64,000 bases of DNA, from assembly GCF_002234375.1 (NCBI RefSeq), contig NZ_NMQV01000014.1, positions 1 through 64,000 of the forward strand. Direction: 5' to 3'. Under the pieces are notes generated by a model that made no database searches, was not told the DNA's origin, and saw only the letters and a program-made list of their open reading frames with translations. Within the stretch, counting starts at the first letter, position 1; each line of letters opens with the position of its first letter. Position numbers and translations under genes: made by a program. The DNA comes from Pseudomonas fluvialis (GTDB taxonomy: Bacteria > Pseudomonadota > Gammaproteobacteria > Pseudomonadales > Pseudomonadaceae). Shown in pieces: positions 7,544 through 16,392 of this stretch.

Positions 7544-8983
7544 ATGCACAAGACTCCCATCACCGTGGCCTACGGCGACGGCATCGGCCCGGAAATCATG
7601 CAGGCCAGCCTGCGCATCCTCGATGCCGCCGGCGCCGCCATCGCACCGGAGGTGATCGAAGTCGGCGAAGCCGTGTACAAGCGCGGCGAGCTGGCCGGCA
7701 TCGCTCCCGAAGCCTGGGAATCCCTGCGCCGTACCAAGGTCTTCCTCAAGGCGCCGATCACCACCCCGCAGGGTGGCGGCTACAAGAGCCTCAACGTGAC
7801 CACCCGCAAGGCACTCGGCCTCTACGCCAACGTCCGCCCCTGCGTGGCCTACGCGCCCTTCGTGCAGACCAAACATCCGACCATGGACCTGGTGATCGTG
7901 CGCGAGAACGAGGAGGACCTCTACGCCGGTATCGAGCACCGCCAGACCGACGAGGTGTTCCAGTGCCTCAAGCTGATCAGCCGCCCCGGCTGCGAGCGCA
8001 TCGTCCGCTACGCCTTCGACTACGCCCGCCAGCAGGGCCGGCGCAAGGTCAGCTGCTTCGTCAAAGACAACATCATGAAATTCACCGACGGCCTGTTCCA
8101 TCAGGTGTTCGAGGAAATCGGCCGCGAATACCCGGACCTGGAACAGGAAACCTGGATCGTCGACATCGGTGCAGCCAAGCTGGCTGACACCCCGGAGCAG
8201 TTCGACGTGGTGGTGATGCCCAACCTCTACGGCGACATCCTCTCCGACGTGGCCGCGCAGATCGCCGGCAGCGTCGGCATGGCCGGCTCGGCCAACATCG
8301 GCGAGCAGTGCGCCATGTTCGAGGCCATCCACGGCTCGGCGCCGCGGCGCGCCGGGCAGAACCTGGCCAACCCCTCCGGCCTGCTGCAGGGCGCCGTGCA
8401 GATGCTGCTGCACATCGGCCAGGGTGAGGTGGCCAGCCGAGTGCAGAACGCCTGGCTGCGCACCCTCGAGGAGGGGCTGCACACCTACGACATCTTCGAC
8501 CAGGCCCACAGCCGGAAAAAGCTGGGGACCCGCGAGTTCGCCGATGCGGTGATCGCCCGCCTCGGTCAGCGGCCTGAGATGCTGCGCGCGGTGGACTACC
8601 CGGCCGACAGCCGTCTGCCCCAGCGGCCGCTGCCCGAGCGCCCGCCGGCGCACAAGCAACTGGTCGGCGTCGATGTGTTCCTCCATCAGCGCGAACAACC
8701 GGCCAGCGAACTGGGCAACCGGCTGCAGACGCTGGCCAGCCCGGGCCTGCCGCTGTCGGTGATCACCAACCGCGGGGTCAAGGTGTGGCCCAACGGCTTT
8801 GCCGAAACCACCTGCGTTGATCACTGGCGCTGCCGCTTCCTGGCACCGGCCGGGCAGGCGGTGGACTTCGCCGAGCTGCTCGCTCTGCAGACCCGCCTGA
8901 ACCTGGCCGGTTTCGAGCCGATCAAGACCGAGAACCTCTACACCTTCGATGGCGAACCCGGTTACGCCGCCGTGCACGGCTGA
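7544..8983 (+). CDS. icd: NADP-dependent isocitrate dehydrogenase, Thermus/Rickettsia type
   Basis: A 479-residue decarboxylating beta-hydroxyacid dehydrogenase. The N-terminal strand reads VAYGDGIGPEIMQASLRILD. The substrate loop SLNVTTRKALGLYANVRP, the signature VRENEEDLYAGIEHRQT, the catalytic lysine/tyrosine region, and MPNLYGDILSDVAAQIAGSV are all present. After about residue 335 there is an extra C-terminal domain (VGVDVFLHQREQPASELGNR; VDHWRCRFLAPAGQAVDFAE; ENLYTFDGEPGYAAVHG) as in the Thermus thermophilus enzyme and unlike the E. coli-type Icd. Pseudomonas normally has other Icd forms elsewhere, so this is probably an accessory isozyme. It is the first gene of a tight run with the two genes behind it (9 and 4 bp gaps). 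Confidence 0.85.
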   Translation: MHKTPITVAYGDGIGPEIMQASLRILDAAGAAIAPEVIEVGEAVYKRGELAGIAPEAWESLRRTKVFLKAPITTPQGGGYKSLNVTTRKALGLYANVRPCVAYAPFVQTKHPTMDLVIVRENEEDLYAGIEHRQTDEVFQCLKLISRPGCERIVRYAFDYARQQGRRKVSCFVKDNIMKFTDGLFHQVFEEIGREYPDLEQETWIVDIGAAKLADTPEQFDVVVMPNLYGDILSDVAAQIAGSVGMAGSANIGEQCAMFEAIHGSAPRRAGQNLANPSGLLQGAVQMLLHIGQGEVASRVQNAWLRTLEEGLHTYDIFDQAHSRKKLGTREFADAVIARLGQRPEMLRAVDYPADSRLPQRPLPERPPAHKQLVGVDVFLHQREQPASELGNRLQTLASPGLPLSVITNRGVKVWPNGFAETTCVDHWRCRFLAPAGQAVDFAELLALQTRLNLAGFEPIKTENLYTFDGEPGYAAVHG

Positions 8984-8992
8984 GGAGACCCC

Positions 8993-9802
8993 ATGAAACG
9001 CCTGAGCTTTCTCACCTGCCACCACAAGGCACCGCTGGTGGAAGAGGCCCTGGCCGGCTGCGGCTTCCGGGTGGAAACCCTCGACAGCCTGGATACCGAC
9101 CGCTTCGGCACCTTCAGCCGCGAGGTGGAGCGCCTGGGCAGCGCCCACGAAACGGCACTGGCCAAGGCGCGGCTGGCCGCCGAGCATACTGGGAGCCGCT
9201 ATGGTCTGGGCAGCGAAGGCAGCTTCGGCCGCGACCCCTACCTGGGCATGCTGGCCTGGAACAGCGAACTGCTGTGTTGGTGGAACCATGAACGCGGCTA
9301 TGCGGTATATGCCAGCCAGGGTTCCAGCGACACCAACTATGCCCACCGCGAGGTGCGCAGCCTGGAGGAGGGCCGGGCTTTCGCCCGCGCCGCCGGCCTC
9401 CCCGAGCACGGATTGATTCTCGGCCGCCCCGGCGAGCCCTGGTTTCGCAAGGGCCTGCAGCACGGTGAGACGTTCGAGGGACTGCTGCGCGAAGTGCTGG
9501 CCACGCAAGCCAGCGTGTGGATCGAGACGGACATGCGTGCCCACCTCAATCCACGCCGCCAGGCGGTCATCCGCCGCGCCGCACAACGCCTGGCCGACCG
9601 CCTGAGCCAGCACTGTCCGGCCTGCCAGGCGCCGGGCTACGGCATCGACCATCTGGAACATGGCCTGCCCTGCCGGGCCTGCGCCACGCCGACCACGCAG
9701 GCCGCCCGCGAGCACTGGCTGTGCCCGGCCTGTGGTCACAGCGCAACCCGTCAGCGGCCCGAACGGGCCGACCCCGTCCACTGCCCCAGCTGTAATCCCT
9801 GA
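8993..9802 (+). CDS. DUF6671-like protein with C-terminal zinc ribbons
   Basis: A 269-residue protein I place in the DUF6671 group; its function is unknown. Residues 1-185 form a soluble domain with [20 protein letters not shown] followed by [11 protein letters not shown], an arrangement loosely reminiscent of house-cleaning nucleotide pyrophosphatases (inference only). The C-terminal third carries four CxxC pairs (CPAC, CRAC, CPAC, CPSC), enough for two zinc-binding ribbons. It starts 9 bp after icd with GAGGAGACCCC as ribosome-binding site and ends 4 bp before the second cysD, so the three are almost surely one operon. No signal peptide is present. Confidence 0.7.
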   Translation: MKRLSFLTCHHKAPLVEEALAGCGFRVETLDSLDTDRFGTFSREVERLGSAHETALAKARLAAEHTGSRYGLGSEGSFGRDPYLGMLAWNSELLCWWNHERGYAVYASQGSSDTNYAHREVRSLEEGRAFARAAGLPEHGLILGRPGEPWFRKGLQHGETFEGLLREVLATQASVWIETDMRAHLNPRRQAVIRRAAQRLADRLSQHCPACQAPGYGIDHLEHGLPCRACATPTTQAAREHWLCPACGHSATRQRPERADPVHCPSCNP

Positions 9803-9806
9803 AGCC

Positions 9807-10745
9807 ATGACAGCCAACCCGATGACCCATCCCGACCGCCTGACCCACCTGCGCGCCCTGGAGGCCGAATCCATCCACATCCTGCGCGAGGTGGTGGCGG
9901 TGATGCGCAACCCTTGCCTGTTCTACTCCATTGGCAAGGACTCCACCGTCCTGCTGCACCTGGCCCGCAAGGCATTCTTCCCGGGGCCGCTGCCTTTCCC
10001 GTTGCTGCATGTGGATACCGGCTGGGAGTTCGGCGAGATGGCCGTGTTCCGTGACCGCCTGGCGGAAAAGCTGAAACTGGATATGCGCGTGCACATCAAT
10101 CCCGACGGCGCGCGTCTGAACATCACGCCCTTTTCGGTAGGCTCGGCCAAGTACACCGATGTGATGAAGACCGAAGCGCTCAAGCAGGCGCTGGACCAGT
10201 ACGGTTTCGATGCCTGCTTCGGTGGCGCCCGCCGCGATGAGGAGAAGTCGCGGGCCAAGGAGCGCGTCTGCTCGTTCCGCGACAACCGCTACCGCTGGGA
10301 CCCCAGGCAGCAACGCCCGGAACTCTGGCAGCTGTACAACACCCGCGTGCAGCCGGGGGAAAGCCTGCGCGTGTTCCCCCTGTCGAACTGGACCGAGCTG
10401 GATATCTGGCAGTACATCCATCTCGAGAGCATCGAGATCGTCGACCTCTACCGCGCCGCCGAGCGGCCGGTGGTAGAGCATGAGGGCACGCTGATCTGCA
10501 TCGACGACGAACGCATCGTGCCGCACCTGAGCGCCGCCCAGCGCGCCGGCATCCGCAAACGCTGGGTGCGTTTCCGTACCCTCGGTTGCTACCCGCTGAC
10601 CGGCGCCGTGGAGTCCACCGCCAGCGATGTGCCGCAGATTATTCAGGAGATGCTGCTGACCCGTACCTCGGAACGCCAGGGGCGGATCATCGACCATGAT
10701 CAGGATGGCTCGATGGAGAAGAAAAAGATCGAGGGCTACTTCTAG
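9807..10745 (+). CDS. orphan CysD-like ATP sulfurylase small subunit (PP-loop)
   Basis: A 312-residue paralogue of CysD, roughly two thirds identical by eye to the cysD product at 35943-36860. The PP-loop ([20 protein letters not shown]), [37 protein letters not shown] and the C-terminal [15 protein letters not shown] are kept. CysD normally needs the GTPase CysN to make APS from ATP and sulfate. No cysN follows here; the next gene is a convergent GGDEF protein overlapping by 4 bp. The active site being intact suggests a working enzyme that either borrows the CysNC encoded elsewhere in the window or adenylates something else. The start is ATG 9807; ATG 9822 is the alternative. Confidence 0.85.
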   Translation: MTANPMTHPDRLTHLRALEAESIHILREVVAVMRNPCLFYSIGKDSTVLLHLARKAFFPGPLPFPLLHVDTGWEFGEMAVFRDRLAEKLKLDMRVHINPDGARLNITPFSVGSAKYTDVMKTEALKQALDQYGFDACFGGARRDEEKSRAKERVCSFRDNRYRWDPRQQRPELWQLYNTRVQPGESLRVFPLSNWTELDIWQYIHLESIEIVDLYRAAERPVVEHEGTLICIDDERIVPHLSAAQRAGIRKRWVRFRTLGCYPLTGAVESTASDVPQIIQEMLLTRTSERQGRIIDHDQDGSMEKKKIEGYF

Positions 10746-12064
10746 CCGGGCAGCCCGTCTTGACCTGGCATGGCCCCGTGCGCGCTGGCCAGCTGAATGC
10801 GATTGCCACCGGCACGCTTGGCGGCGTACATGGCCGTATCGGCTTGCTGGAGAAGCTGCGTGGCCTCCTGTGCATGCAGCGGATAGAGGGCACCGCCGAT
10901 GCTGGGCAACACCTGCTGTGGGAGCTGCTCCAGGGTGAAGGGGGCGTTGAGTGCCAGGCGGATCTTCTCGGCGGCGCGCAGGGCATGGCTGGCACTGCCA
11001 AGGTCTTCCAGCAGCACTACGAATTCGTCACCGGCCAGGCGCGCTACGGTATCGGACTGGCGCATGCACCCCTGCAGGCGCTGGGCCACTTGCTGTAACA
11101 GCAGGTCGCCGGCCTTGTGGCCGAGGCTGTCATTGATCTGCTTGAAGTTGTCCAGGTCGATGAACAGCAGCCCTAACAGGTGCCTCTCGCGTCGGGCACG
11201 CTCCAGCGCAGTGTGCAGGCGGTCGAACAGCAGGGCGCGATTGGGCAGGCCGGTGAGGGGATCGAACTGCGCCATGAGTTGCAGGCGGGTGAGCATCTGT
11301 TGCCGCTCGATGAAGGCAACCAGCTGGGTTGCCAGGTAGTGCAGCAACTGCCGGTCGACGGCCTGGTAGCTTAGCGTGCTGCGCTGTCCCTGCAGGAGCA
11401 GTACGCCGAGGTTGCCGGAGCTGCCCTGCAGCGGTATGGCCAGCCGGTAGCTGGCATGAGCAGGCGGGGGCTGGCCAGCCAGCAGCTGTTGAGCGTCGGC
11501 CAGTAACTGGCTCGCCTCGGCGGGCGTGGCGCAGGGCAGGGCCAGCTGCAACAAGCCGCTGTCGTTGTCCGGCAGGGCAACATGTAGCTCGCTGTCAGGC
11601 AGCAGGCCGTGGATGATCTCTCTGACGCGTTGCAGGAGGTCGGGCAGGTTTTCGGCAAAATGCGCCGCTTCGGATAGGGCGAAGGTAGCGGCCTGGCGTT
11701 CCTCGCTGCGTTTGCGGGCGGTGATGTCGTGGGCAACGGCGATGCGTACTTGATGCGCTTCGGACCAGCGGGCCGACCACATGACGTGGACGATTTGCCC
11801 GTCCTTGCGCACATAGCGATTCTCAAAGCAGGGCAGCGGGGCGCCGGCCATGATCTCGCGCGCCGCTTGCAGGGTACGCGGACGATCTTCCTCCAGCACC
11901 AGCTCGATCATCGGGCGGCCTATCAGCTCGTCGGCACGATAGCCGAGCAGCTGTTCGCAGGCTGCACTCAGCGCCATGAAGCGACCATGCGCGTCTACCA
12001 CGCAAATGGTATCCAGCAGGAGGTCCATGACCGTGTTGTCGAGTATGAAAGCGCCGCTCTTCAT
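10742..12064 (-). CDS. PAS-GAF-like-GGDEF diguanylate cyclase
   Basis: A 440-residue signalling protein. The N-terminal PAS domain covers residues 8-120 ([35 protein letters not shown] as the PAC end). The middle region to about residue 265 looks GAF-like. The C-terminal GGDEF domain begins at [19 protein letters not shown]. The active-site motif reads AGDEF ([11 protein letters not shown]) rather than GGDEF, a variant reported in active cyclases. [20 protein letters not shown] is intact. An obvious RxxD inhibitory site is not seen upstream of the motif. No membrane segments are seen, so it is probably a cytoplasmic sensor making cyclic di-GMP. It is convergent with the orphan cysD (4-bp overlap). 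Confidence 0.88.
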   Translation of the reverse strand: MKSGAFILDNTVMDLLLDTICVVDAHGRFMALSAACEQLLGYRADELIGRPMIELVLEEDRPRTLQAAREIMAGAPLPCFENRYVRKDGQIVHVMWSARWSEAHQVRIAVAHDITARKRSEERQAATFALSEAAHFAENLPDLLQRVREIIHGLLPDSELHVALPDNDSGLLQLALPCATPAEASQLLADAQQLLAGQPPPAHASYRLAIPLQGSSGNLGVLLLQGQRSTLSYQAVDRQLLHYLATQLVAFIERQQMLTRLQLMAQFDPLTGLPNRALLFDRLHTALERARRERHLLGLLFIDLDNFKQINDSLGHKAGDLLLQQVAQRLQGCMRQSDTVARLAGDEFVVLLEDLGSASHALRAAEKIRLALNAPFTLEQLPQQVLPSIGGALYPLHAQEATQLLQQADTAMYAAKRAGGNRIQLASAHGAMPGQDGLPG

Positions 12065-12109
12065 GATGGCGAGTTACCGGATTATTGCTGCGGCGTGCAG
12101 GAAACTGCG

Positions 12110-12141
12110 TGACAGGCCTGGGTGACAGACTGCGCTGACAG
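12110..12141. repeat. three TGACAG direct repeats at 13-bp period
   Basis: TGACAG occurs at 12110-12115, 12123-12128 and 12136-12141, an exact 13-bp period, in the 143-bp gap upstream of the PAS-GGDEF gene (reads CTGTCA towards that gene). This may be a regulator-binding array; no named regulator is suggested. Confidence 0.4.
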
Positions 12142-12207
12142 GATAGTTAGCCGGCTGGATGATGACAAATGTGTGTGCGCCAGGCTCACCCAGCCAAACG
12201 CTATGGA

Positions 12208-12942
12208 CTAGTCCCAGTACTGGCCTGGTACATCCGGTAGTTCACCAAGCAGTTGCCGCAGGCCGCCCCCCCACTGGGCGCGGATACGTTCGAAGTAGGG
12301 GTCTCCGTCGTGGATACGAAAGCCCTGGGGTACGGCCAGGCTGTTGCGTCGATAGACCAGCACGTCCAGCGGCATGCCCACCGACAGATTGCTGCGGATG
12401 GTTGAGTCGAAACTGATCAGCGCGCAGCGTAGTGCCTGTTCCAGGGGCGTGGCATGGTGCAGCGCTCGATCAAGGATGGGCTTGCCGTACTTGCTCTCGC
12501 CAATCTGGAAATACGGGGTGTCCAGCGACGATTCGATGAAATTGCCCTGTGGGTAGAGATTGAACAGACGGGGCGTTTCGTGGCCGATCTGCCCCCCGAC
12601 AAGGAACGAGCAACCCAGGTCGAGGCCCTGGCACAGCGTGGCACCCTGGTCGCGCTGCAGCACCTCGCGTAGCGTGGCGCCGACCAATCCGGCGGCATCG
12701 AACAGGGTGGCAGCGTTGTGCAGGTTGGCCTGCTCGCTGCCCCAGCGTTGGCGCAGCAGGCTGACCACCGATTGCGAGGTGGCCAGATTACCCGCGCTTT
12801 GCAGCACGATCAGCCGTTCGCCGGGGACGCCGAACAGGTGCAGCTTGCGGAAGGTGGCGATGTGATCCACACCGGCATTGGTGCGCGAGTCGGAAACGAA
12901 CACCAGGCCATCGGCCAGGTTCATGGCAACGCAGTACGTCAT
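12208..12942 (-). CDS. anbu: Anbu proteasome-like N-terminal nucleophile protease
   Basis: A 244-residue member of the ancestral-beta-subunit (Anbu) family related to HslV and proteasome beta subunits. After Met removal the chain starts with Thr (MTYCVAMNLADGLVFVSDSR), as needed for an N-terminal nucleophile; the Asp of SDSRTNAG and later SFLVGGQIG fit the fold. I choose the ATG at 12942, because only this start places Thr at position 1; upstream in-frame starts have no family match. It is the last gene of a four-gene minus-strand operon with an ATP-grasp, an alpha-E protein and a transglutaminase-like protein, the standard Anbu context. Its substrate is not known. Confidence 0.88.
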   Translation of the reverse strand: MTYCVAMNLADGLVFVSDSRTNAGVDHIATFRKLHLFGVPGERLIVLQSAGNLATSQSVVSLLRQRWGSEQANLHNAATLFDAAGLVGATLREVLQRDQGATLCQGLDLGCSFLVGGQIGHETPRLFNLYPQGNFIESSLDTPYFQIGESKYGKPILDRALHHATPLEQALRCALISFDSTIRSNLSVGMPLDVLVYRRNSLAVPQGFRIHDGDPYFERIRAQWGGGLRQLLGELPDVPGQYWD

Positions 12943-12985
12943 GGCGGAGCACTCTGCAGGGCTTGCGGGTAGCCAGTCTGGCGCA

Positions 12986-13783
12986 TCATTGCTGGGCTTG
13001 CACCCGTTGTTGGCTGACCTGGACACGTGCATGCATCTGTTCGCCACTGCCGCCACGGCGCATGCCGCGTACCGGGCAGGCGTCCAGATAGTCCAGTCCC
13101 ACGGCGAGCTTGAGGTGACGCTCAGCACGTGTCAGACCATTGGTCACGTCGAAGCTGTACCAGGCGCCATCGATCCAGGCTTCTGCCCAGGCGTGGCTGG
13201 CCAGGTGGGCGCTGTCATCGCTGAACAGGTAGCCGGATACATAGCGTGCGGCCACGCCCAGGCTGCGTGCGCAGGCCAGGAAGGCATGGCTGTGATCCTG
13301 GCAGACCCCGGCGCCGACCGCGAAGGCTTCCGCGGCGGTACTGTCGACGCGGGTGCTGCCTGGGCTGTAGGGCATGGCATCGGCCAGGCCGAACATCAGC
13401 TCGCTGAGGGCCGCGCGGTCACGGTGTGCGCCGCAATAGCGCCGGGCGAACTGGCGCAAGGCCTCGTCAGCCTGGGTCAGCCGGGTGAAACGCAGGAACG
13501 GCAGTGGCGACAGGCTGTCCTGCTCGCAGTCGCGCGTGGTGTCGATTTCAACCTGGCCATGCGCACTGATCAGTAGCGAGTCATGTGGCTCATCGAGGCT
13601 CAGTACATGCAGGATGTTGCCATAGGGATCCCGCTGCGCCGGTACCGGGCGCGGTAATTCGAGATGCCAGTCGAGTACGTGTTGGCGCTGGCTTTCCTGC
13701 GGGGTCAGGCGCAGGTACTGGATGCTGGCGCGCACCTGGTCATCGTAACGATAGGTGGTGTCATGACGGATGGCGAGTTTCAT
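12986..13783 (-). CDS. transglutaminase-like cysteine peptidase family protein
   Basis: A 265-residue protein with the bacterial transglutaminase N-terminal beta region (MKLAIRHDTTYRYDDQVRAS) and a catalytic core: Cys in AVGAGVCQDHSHAF, His in LASHAWAEAWIDGAWYSFD, and the Asp of FDVTNG. The ATG at 13783 overlaps the stop of the upstream alpha-E gene in an ATGA arrangement, which fixes the start. In Anbu operons this enzyme is thought to act as a peptidase or amide-processing partner of the ATP-grasp enzyme; the actual substrate is unknown. Cytoplasmic: no signal peptide. Confidence 0.87.
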   Translation of the reverse strand: MKLAIRHDTTYRYDDQVRASIQYLRLTPQESQRQHVLDWHLELPRPVPAQRDPYGNILHVLSLDEPHDSLLISAHGQVEIDTTRDCEQDSLSPLPFLRFTRLTQADEALRQFARRYCGAHRDRAALSELMFGLADAMPYSPGSTRVDSTAAEAFAVGAGVCQDHSHAFLACARSLGVAARYVSGYLFSDDSAHLASHAWAEAWIDGAWYSFDVTNGLTRAERHLKLAVGLDYLDACPVRGMRRGGSGEQMHARVQVSQQRVQAQQ

Positions 13784-14721
13784 GCGGCCTCCAGATAGGC
13801 GCTGTGGATGGCGCCGGCCAGGTGGTTGATGTGCAGGATGCATTCGGATAGCCAGGCGTGCAGGCCGGTGGCGAGGATTTCCTCGATGCCGGTGTAGCGC
13901 AGGCGCGCTTCCAGTTCGGCGGCCATGCGTTGCGCCGGACGGCCGTTTTCGCCAGGCAGGCTGGCAAGGATCAGCGCGGCTTCACCCAGGCAGGCGCGCA
14001 GCGAGCGCGGTACGTCCTCGCGCAGGATCAACAGTTCGGCGACCTGGCGCTTGTCCGGCGCGCCACGGTAAATCTCGCTGAACGCCTCGAATACCGAGAG
14101 GGCGCGCAGCAGCGCACTCCATTGGTAGTAGTCGCGCGCCGAGCCTTCTTCGGCCTGCTCGCCGAGCATTTCATAGCGCGAATCGAGCAGGCGCAGGCTG
14201 TTGTCGGCGCGTTCGATGTAGGTGCCCAGGCGGATGAAGCGGAAGGCATCGTTGCGCAGGCTGGTACCGAAGGCGGCACCGCGATAGAGATGTGAGCGTT
14301 GCTTGACCCACTCGCAAAAGGCACTGATGCCGTAGCCGCCCAGGCCTTGCGAGGCGATCTCGCGCATTTCCAGCCAGGTGGCGTTGATGTTCTCCCACAT
14401 GTCGGCGCTGATCCGTCCGCGCACCACATGGGCGTTGCTGCGCGCGGCGCGCAGGCAGCTGAAGATCGAGCCGGGGTTGTCGCCATCGAGGGCGAAGAAG
14501 TGCAGCAGGCGCTCGGCATCCAGTGCGCCATGGCGGTTGCGGTAGTCCTCCAGGGTGCCGGTGATCTGCAGCGGCATGGCCAGTTCATCCAGGCCGTCGC
14601 CACTGCCGTCCTGCGGCATCAGTGACAGCGAGTAACTGACATCCAGCATGCGCGCCAGGTTCTCGGCACGCTCCAGGTAGCGCGACATCCAATAGAGTGC
14701 GGCAGCGGTTCTCGACAGCAT
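13780..14721 (-). CDS. alpha-E domain protein (DUF403)
   Basis: A 313-residue mainly helical protein beginning MLSRTAAALYWMSRYLERAE, the hallmark of the alpha-E family. WEREN-like and INATWLEMREIASQGLGGY segments and FIRLGTYIERADNSLRLLDS follow, as usual. The biochemical activity of the family is not established; it always travels with circularly permuted ATP-grasp and transglutaminase-like proteins. It starts 2 bp after the ATP-grasp stop and overlaps the downstream gene by 4 bp, so the products are made from one message, probably in fixed ratio. Confidence 0.87.
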   Translation of the reverse strand: MLSRTAAALYWMSRYLERAENLARMLDVSYSLSLMPQDGSGDGLDELAMPLQITGTLEDYRNRHGALDAERLLHFFALDGDNPGSIFSCLRAARSNAHVVRGRISADMWENINATWLEMREIASQGLGGYGISAFCEWVKQRSHLYRGAAFGTSLRNDAFRFIRLGTYIERADNSLRLLDSRYEMLGEQAEEGSARDYYQWSALLRALSVFEAFSEIYRGAPDKRQVAELLILREDVPRSLRACLGEAALILASLPGENGRPAQRMAAELEARLRYTGIEEILATGLHAWLSECILHINHLAGAIHSAYLEAA

Positions 14722-14723
14722 GT

Positions 14724-16133
14724 TCAGTCCTCCACCACCCAGGTGTCCTTGGTGCCGCCGCCCTGCGACGAGTTGACCACCAGCGAGCCTTCGCGCAGCG
14801 CCACGCGGGTCAGGCCGCCGGGCACCAGGCGGGTTTCCCGGCCGGACAGCACGAAGGGGCGCAGATCGATATGGCGTGGCGCGACGCCCTGCTCGACGAA
14901 GGTCGGGCAGGTCGACAGGCTCAGGGTAGGCTGGGCGATATAGGCTGCCGGGTTGGCCTTGAGGCGTTCGCGGAAAGCCTCGATCTCGGCTCGACTGGCG
15001 GTCGGCCCGACCAGCATGCCGTAGCCGCCGGAGCCCTGGGTCTCCTTGACCACCAATTCGGGCAGATGGGCCAGCACGTGGGACAGTTCAGCCGGCTTGC
15101 GGCACTGCCAGGTCGGCACGTTGGCGAGGATCGGCGCCTCGTCCAGGTAGAAGCGGATCATCTCCGGCACGTAGGGGTAGATCGACTTGTCGTCGGCCAC
15201 TCCGGTGCCGATGGCGTTGGCCAGCACCACCCGCCCGGCACGGTAGGCCGAGAGCAGCCCTGGTACGCCGAGCATGGAGTCGGGGTTGAAGGCCAGCGGA
15301 TCGAGGAAGGCATCGTCCAGCCGGCGGTAGATCACGTCGACCCGCCGCGGGCCGGCGGTGGTGCGCATGAACACCTGCTCGTCGCGCACGAACAGGTCGG
15401 CCCCCTCGACCAGCTCCACGCCCATCTCGCGGGCCAGGAAGGCATGCTCGAAGTAGGCACTGTTGAAGTGACCGGGAGTCAGCACCACCACGCAGGGATC
15501 GTCCACCGCGCTGGCGCTCTTCAGCGTAGCCAGCAGCAGGCTGGGGTAGTGGTCGATGGGCGCGATGCGCTGCGCGGCGAACAGTTCGGGGAACAGTCGC
15601 ATCATCATCTTGCGGTCTTCGAGCATGTAGCTGACGCCACTGGGTGTGCGCAGGTTGTCTTCCAGTACGTAGTAAGTGCCGTCGCCGTCGCGTACCAGGT
15701 CGACCCCGGCGATGTGTGCATACAGGTCACGGTGCAGGTCCAGGCCCTGCATGGCCAGCTGGTACTGGTCGTTGGCCAGCACCTGTTCGGCGGGGATGAT
15801 CCCGGCCTTGAGGATGCGTTGCTCGTGGTAGAGGTCGGCGAGGAACATATTCAACGCCTTCACGCGCTGGATGCAGCCCTGCTCGATGGTCTTCCACTCG
15901 CGCGCCGGGATGCTGCGCGGGATGGTGTCGAAGGGAATCAGGCGCTCGGTGCCCTGCTCGTCGCCATACAGGGTGAAGGTGATGCCGGCGCGGTGGAACA
16001 GCAGATCAGCCTCCTGGCGCCGACGTGCCAGTTGCTCGGCGGGTGTCGCGGCCAGCCAGCGGGCGAACTCGCGGTAATGGCTGCGGCAGTTGCCGCTGCC
16101 GTCGTACATCTCATCATAGAACTCGCGGGCCAT
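14724..16133 (-). CDS. circularly permuted ATP-grasp protein (DUF404/DUF407 type)
   Basis: A 469-residue circularly permuted ATP-grasp ligase, first gene of the Anbu operon. It opens MAREFYDEMYDGSGNCRSHY. It contains YYVLEDNLRTPSGVSYMLED (Glu/Asn metal-binding part of the grasp), DVIYRRLDDAFLDPLAFNPD, IGTGVADDKSIYPYVPEMIR, and LVVKETQGSGGYGMLVGP (ATP-binding lysine and glycine loop). Homologues are proposed to form peptide or isopeptide bonds; the substrate is unknown. The start is ATG 16133, preceded by AAGGAGAGGTATCC, a strong ribosome-binding site; a start at 16169 has none. It is divergent from ugd across 259 bp. Confidence 0.87.
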   Translation of the reverse strand: MAREFYDEMYDGSGNCRSHYREFARWLAATPAEQLARRRQEADLLFHRAGITFTLYGDEQGTERLIPFDTIPRSIPAREWKTIEQGCIQRVKALNMFLADLYHEQRILKAGIIPAEQVLANDQYQLAMQGLDLHRDLYAHIAGVDLVRDGDGTYYVLEDNLRTPSGVSYMLEDRKMMMRLFPELFAAQRIAPIDHYPSLLLATLKSASAVDDPCVVVLTPGHFNSAYFEHAFLAREMGVELVEGADLFVRDEQVFMRTTAGPRRVDVIYRRLDDAFLDPLAFNPDSMLGVPGLLSAYRAGRVVLANAIGTGVADDKSIYPYVPEMIRFYLDEAPILANVPTWQCRKPAELSHVLAHLPELVVKETQGSGGYGMLVGPTASRAEIEAFRERLKANPAAYIAQPTLSLSTCPTFVEQGVAPRHIDLRPFVLSGRETRLVPGGLTRVALREGSLVVNSSQGGGTKDTWVVED

Positions 16134-16392
16134 GGATACCTCTCCTTGCGCGGCGGGCATCCTGTGCATCGCAAGCGGCGTGCCAGAAGTGTAGAGCCGT
16201 GAAATCAGGCCTCCGCGGGGTGGCTGGCCATGGTGCGCACCAAAGCAGGGCGGCGAGGTGCGCAGCCGGCCGGGCAGGCACCAGGTTGAGGCGGGGCCGT
16301 CCTTTGCCTGTCACTTTGGCGCGCTATACCCGGCAACAGCGCGCTGCGCGGCTGTTCGAGTGGTTTTTCATCAAGGATGGGAGAGCAGGACA

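Noticed and set aside
7472..9910. 812-residue open frame on the minus strand opposite icd and DUF6671
   Set aside because: Low-complexity Gly/Ala/Val/His-rich translation with no domain; it is the shadow of two genes with clear family motifs.
14697..16202. 501-residue plus-strand frame opposite the ATP-grasp gene
   Set aside because: His/Gln/Gly-rich antisense translation; the minus strand carries a strong ATP-grasp protein with its own ribosome-binding site.
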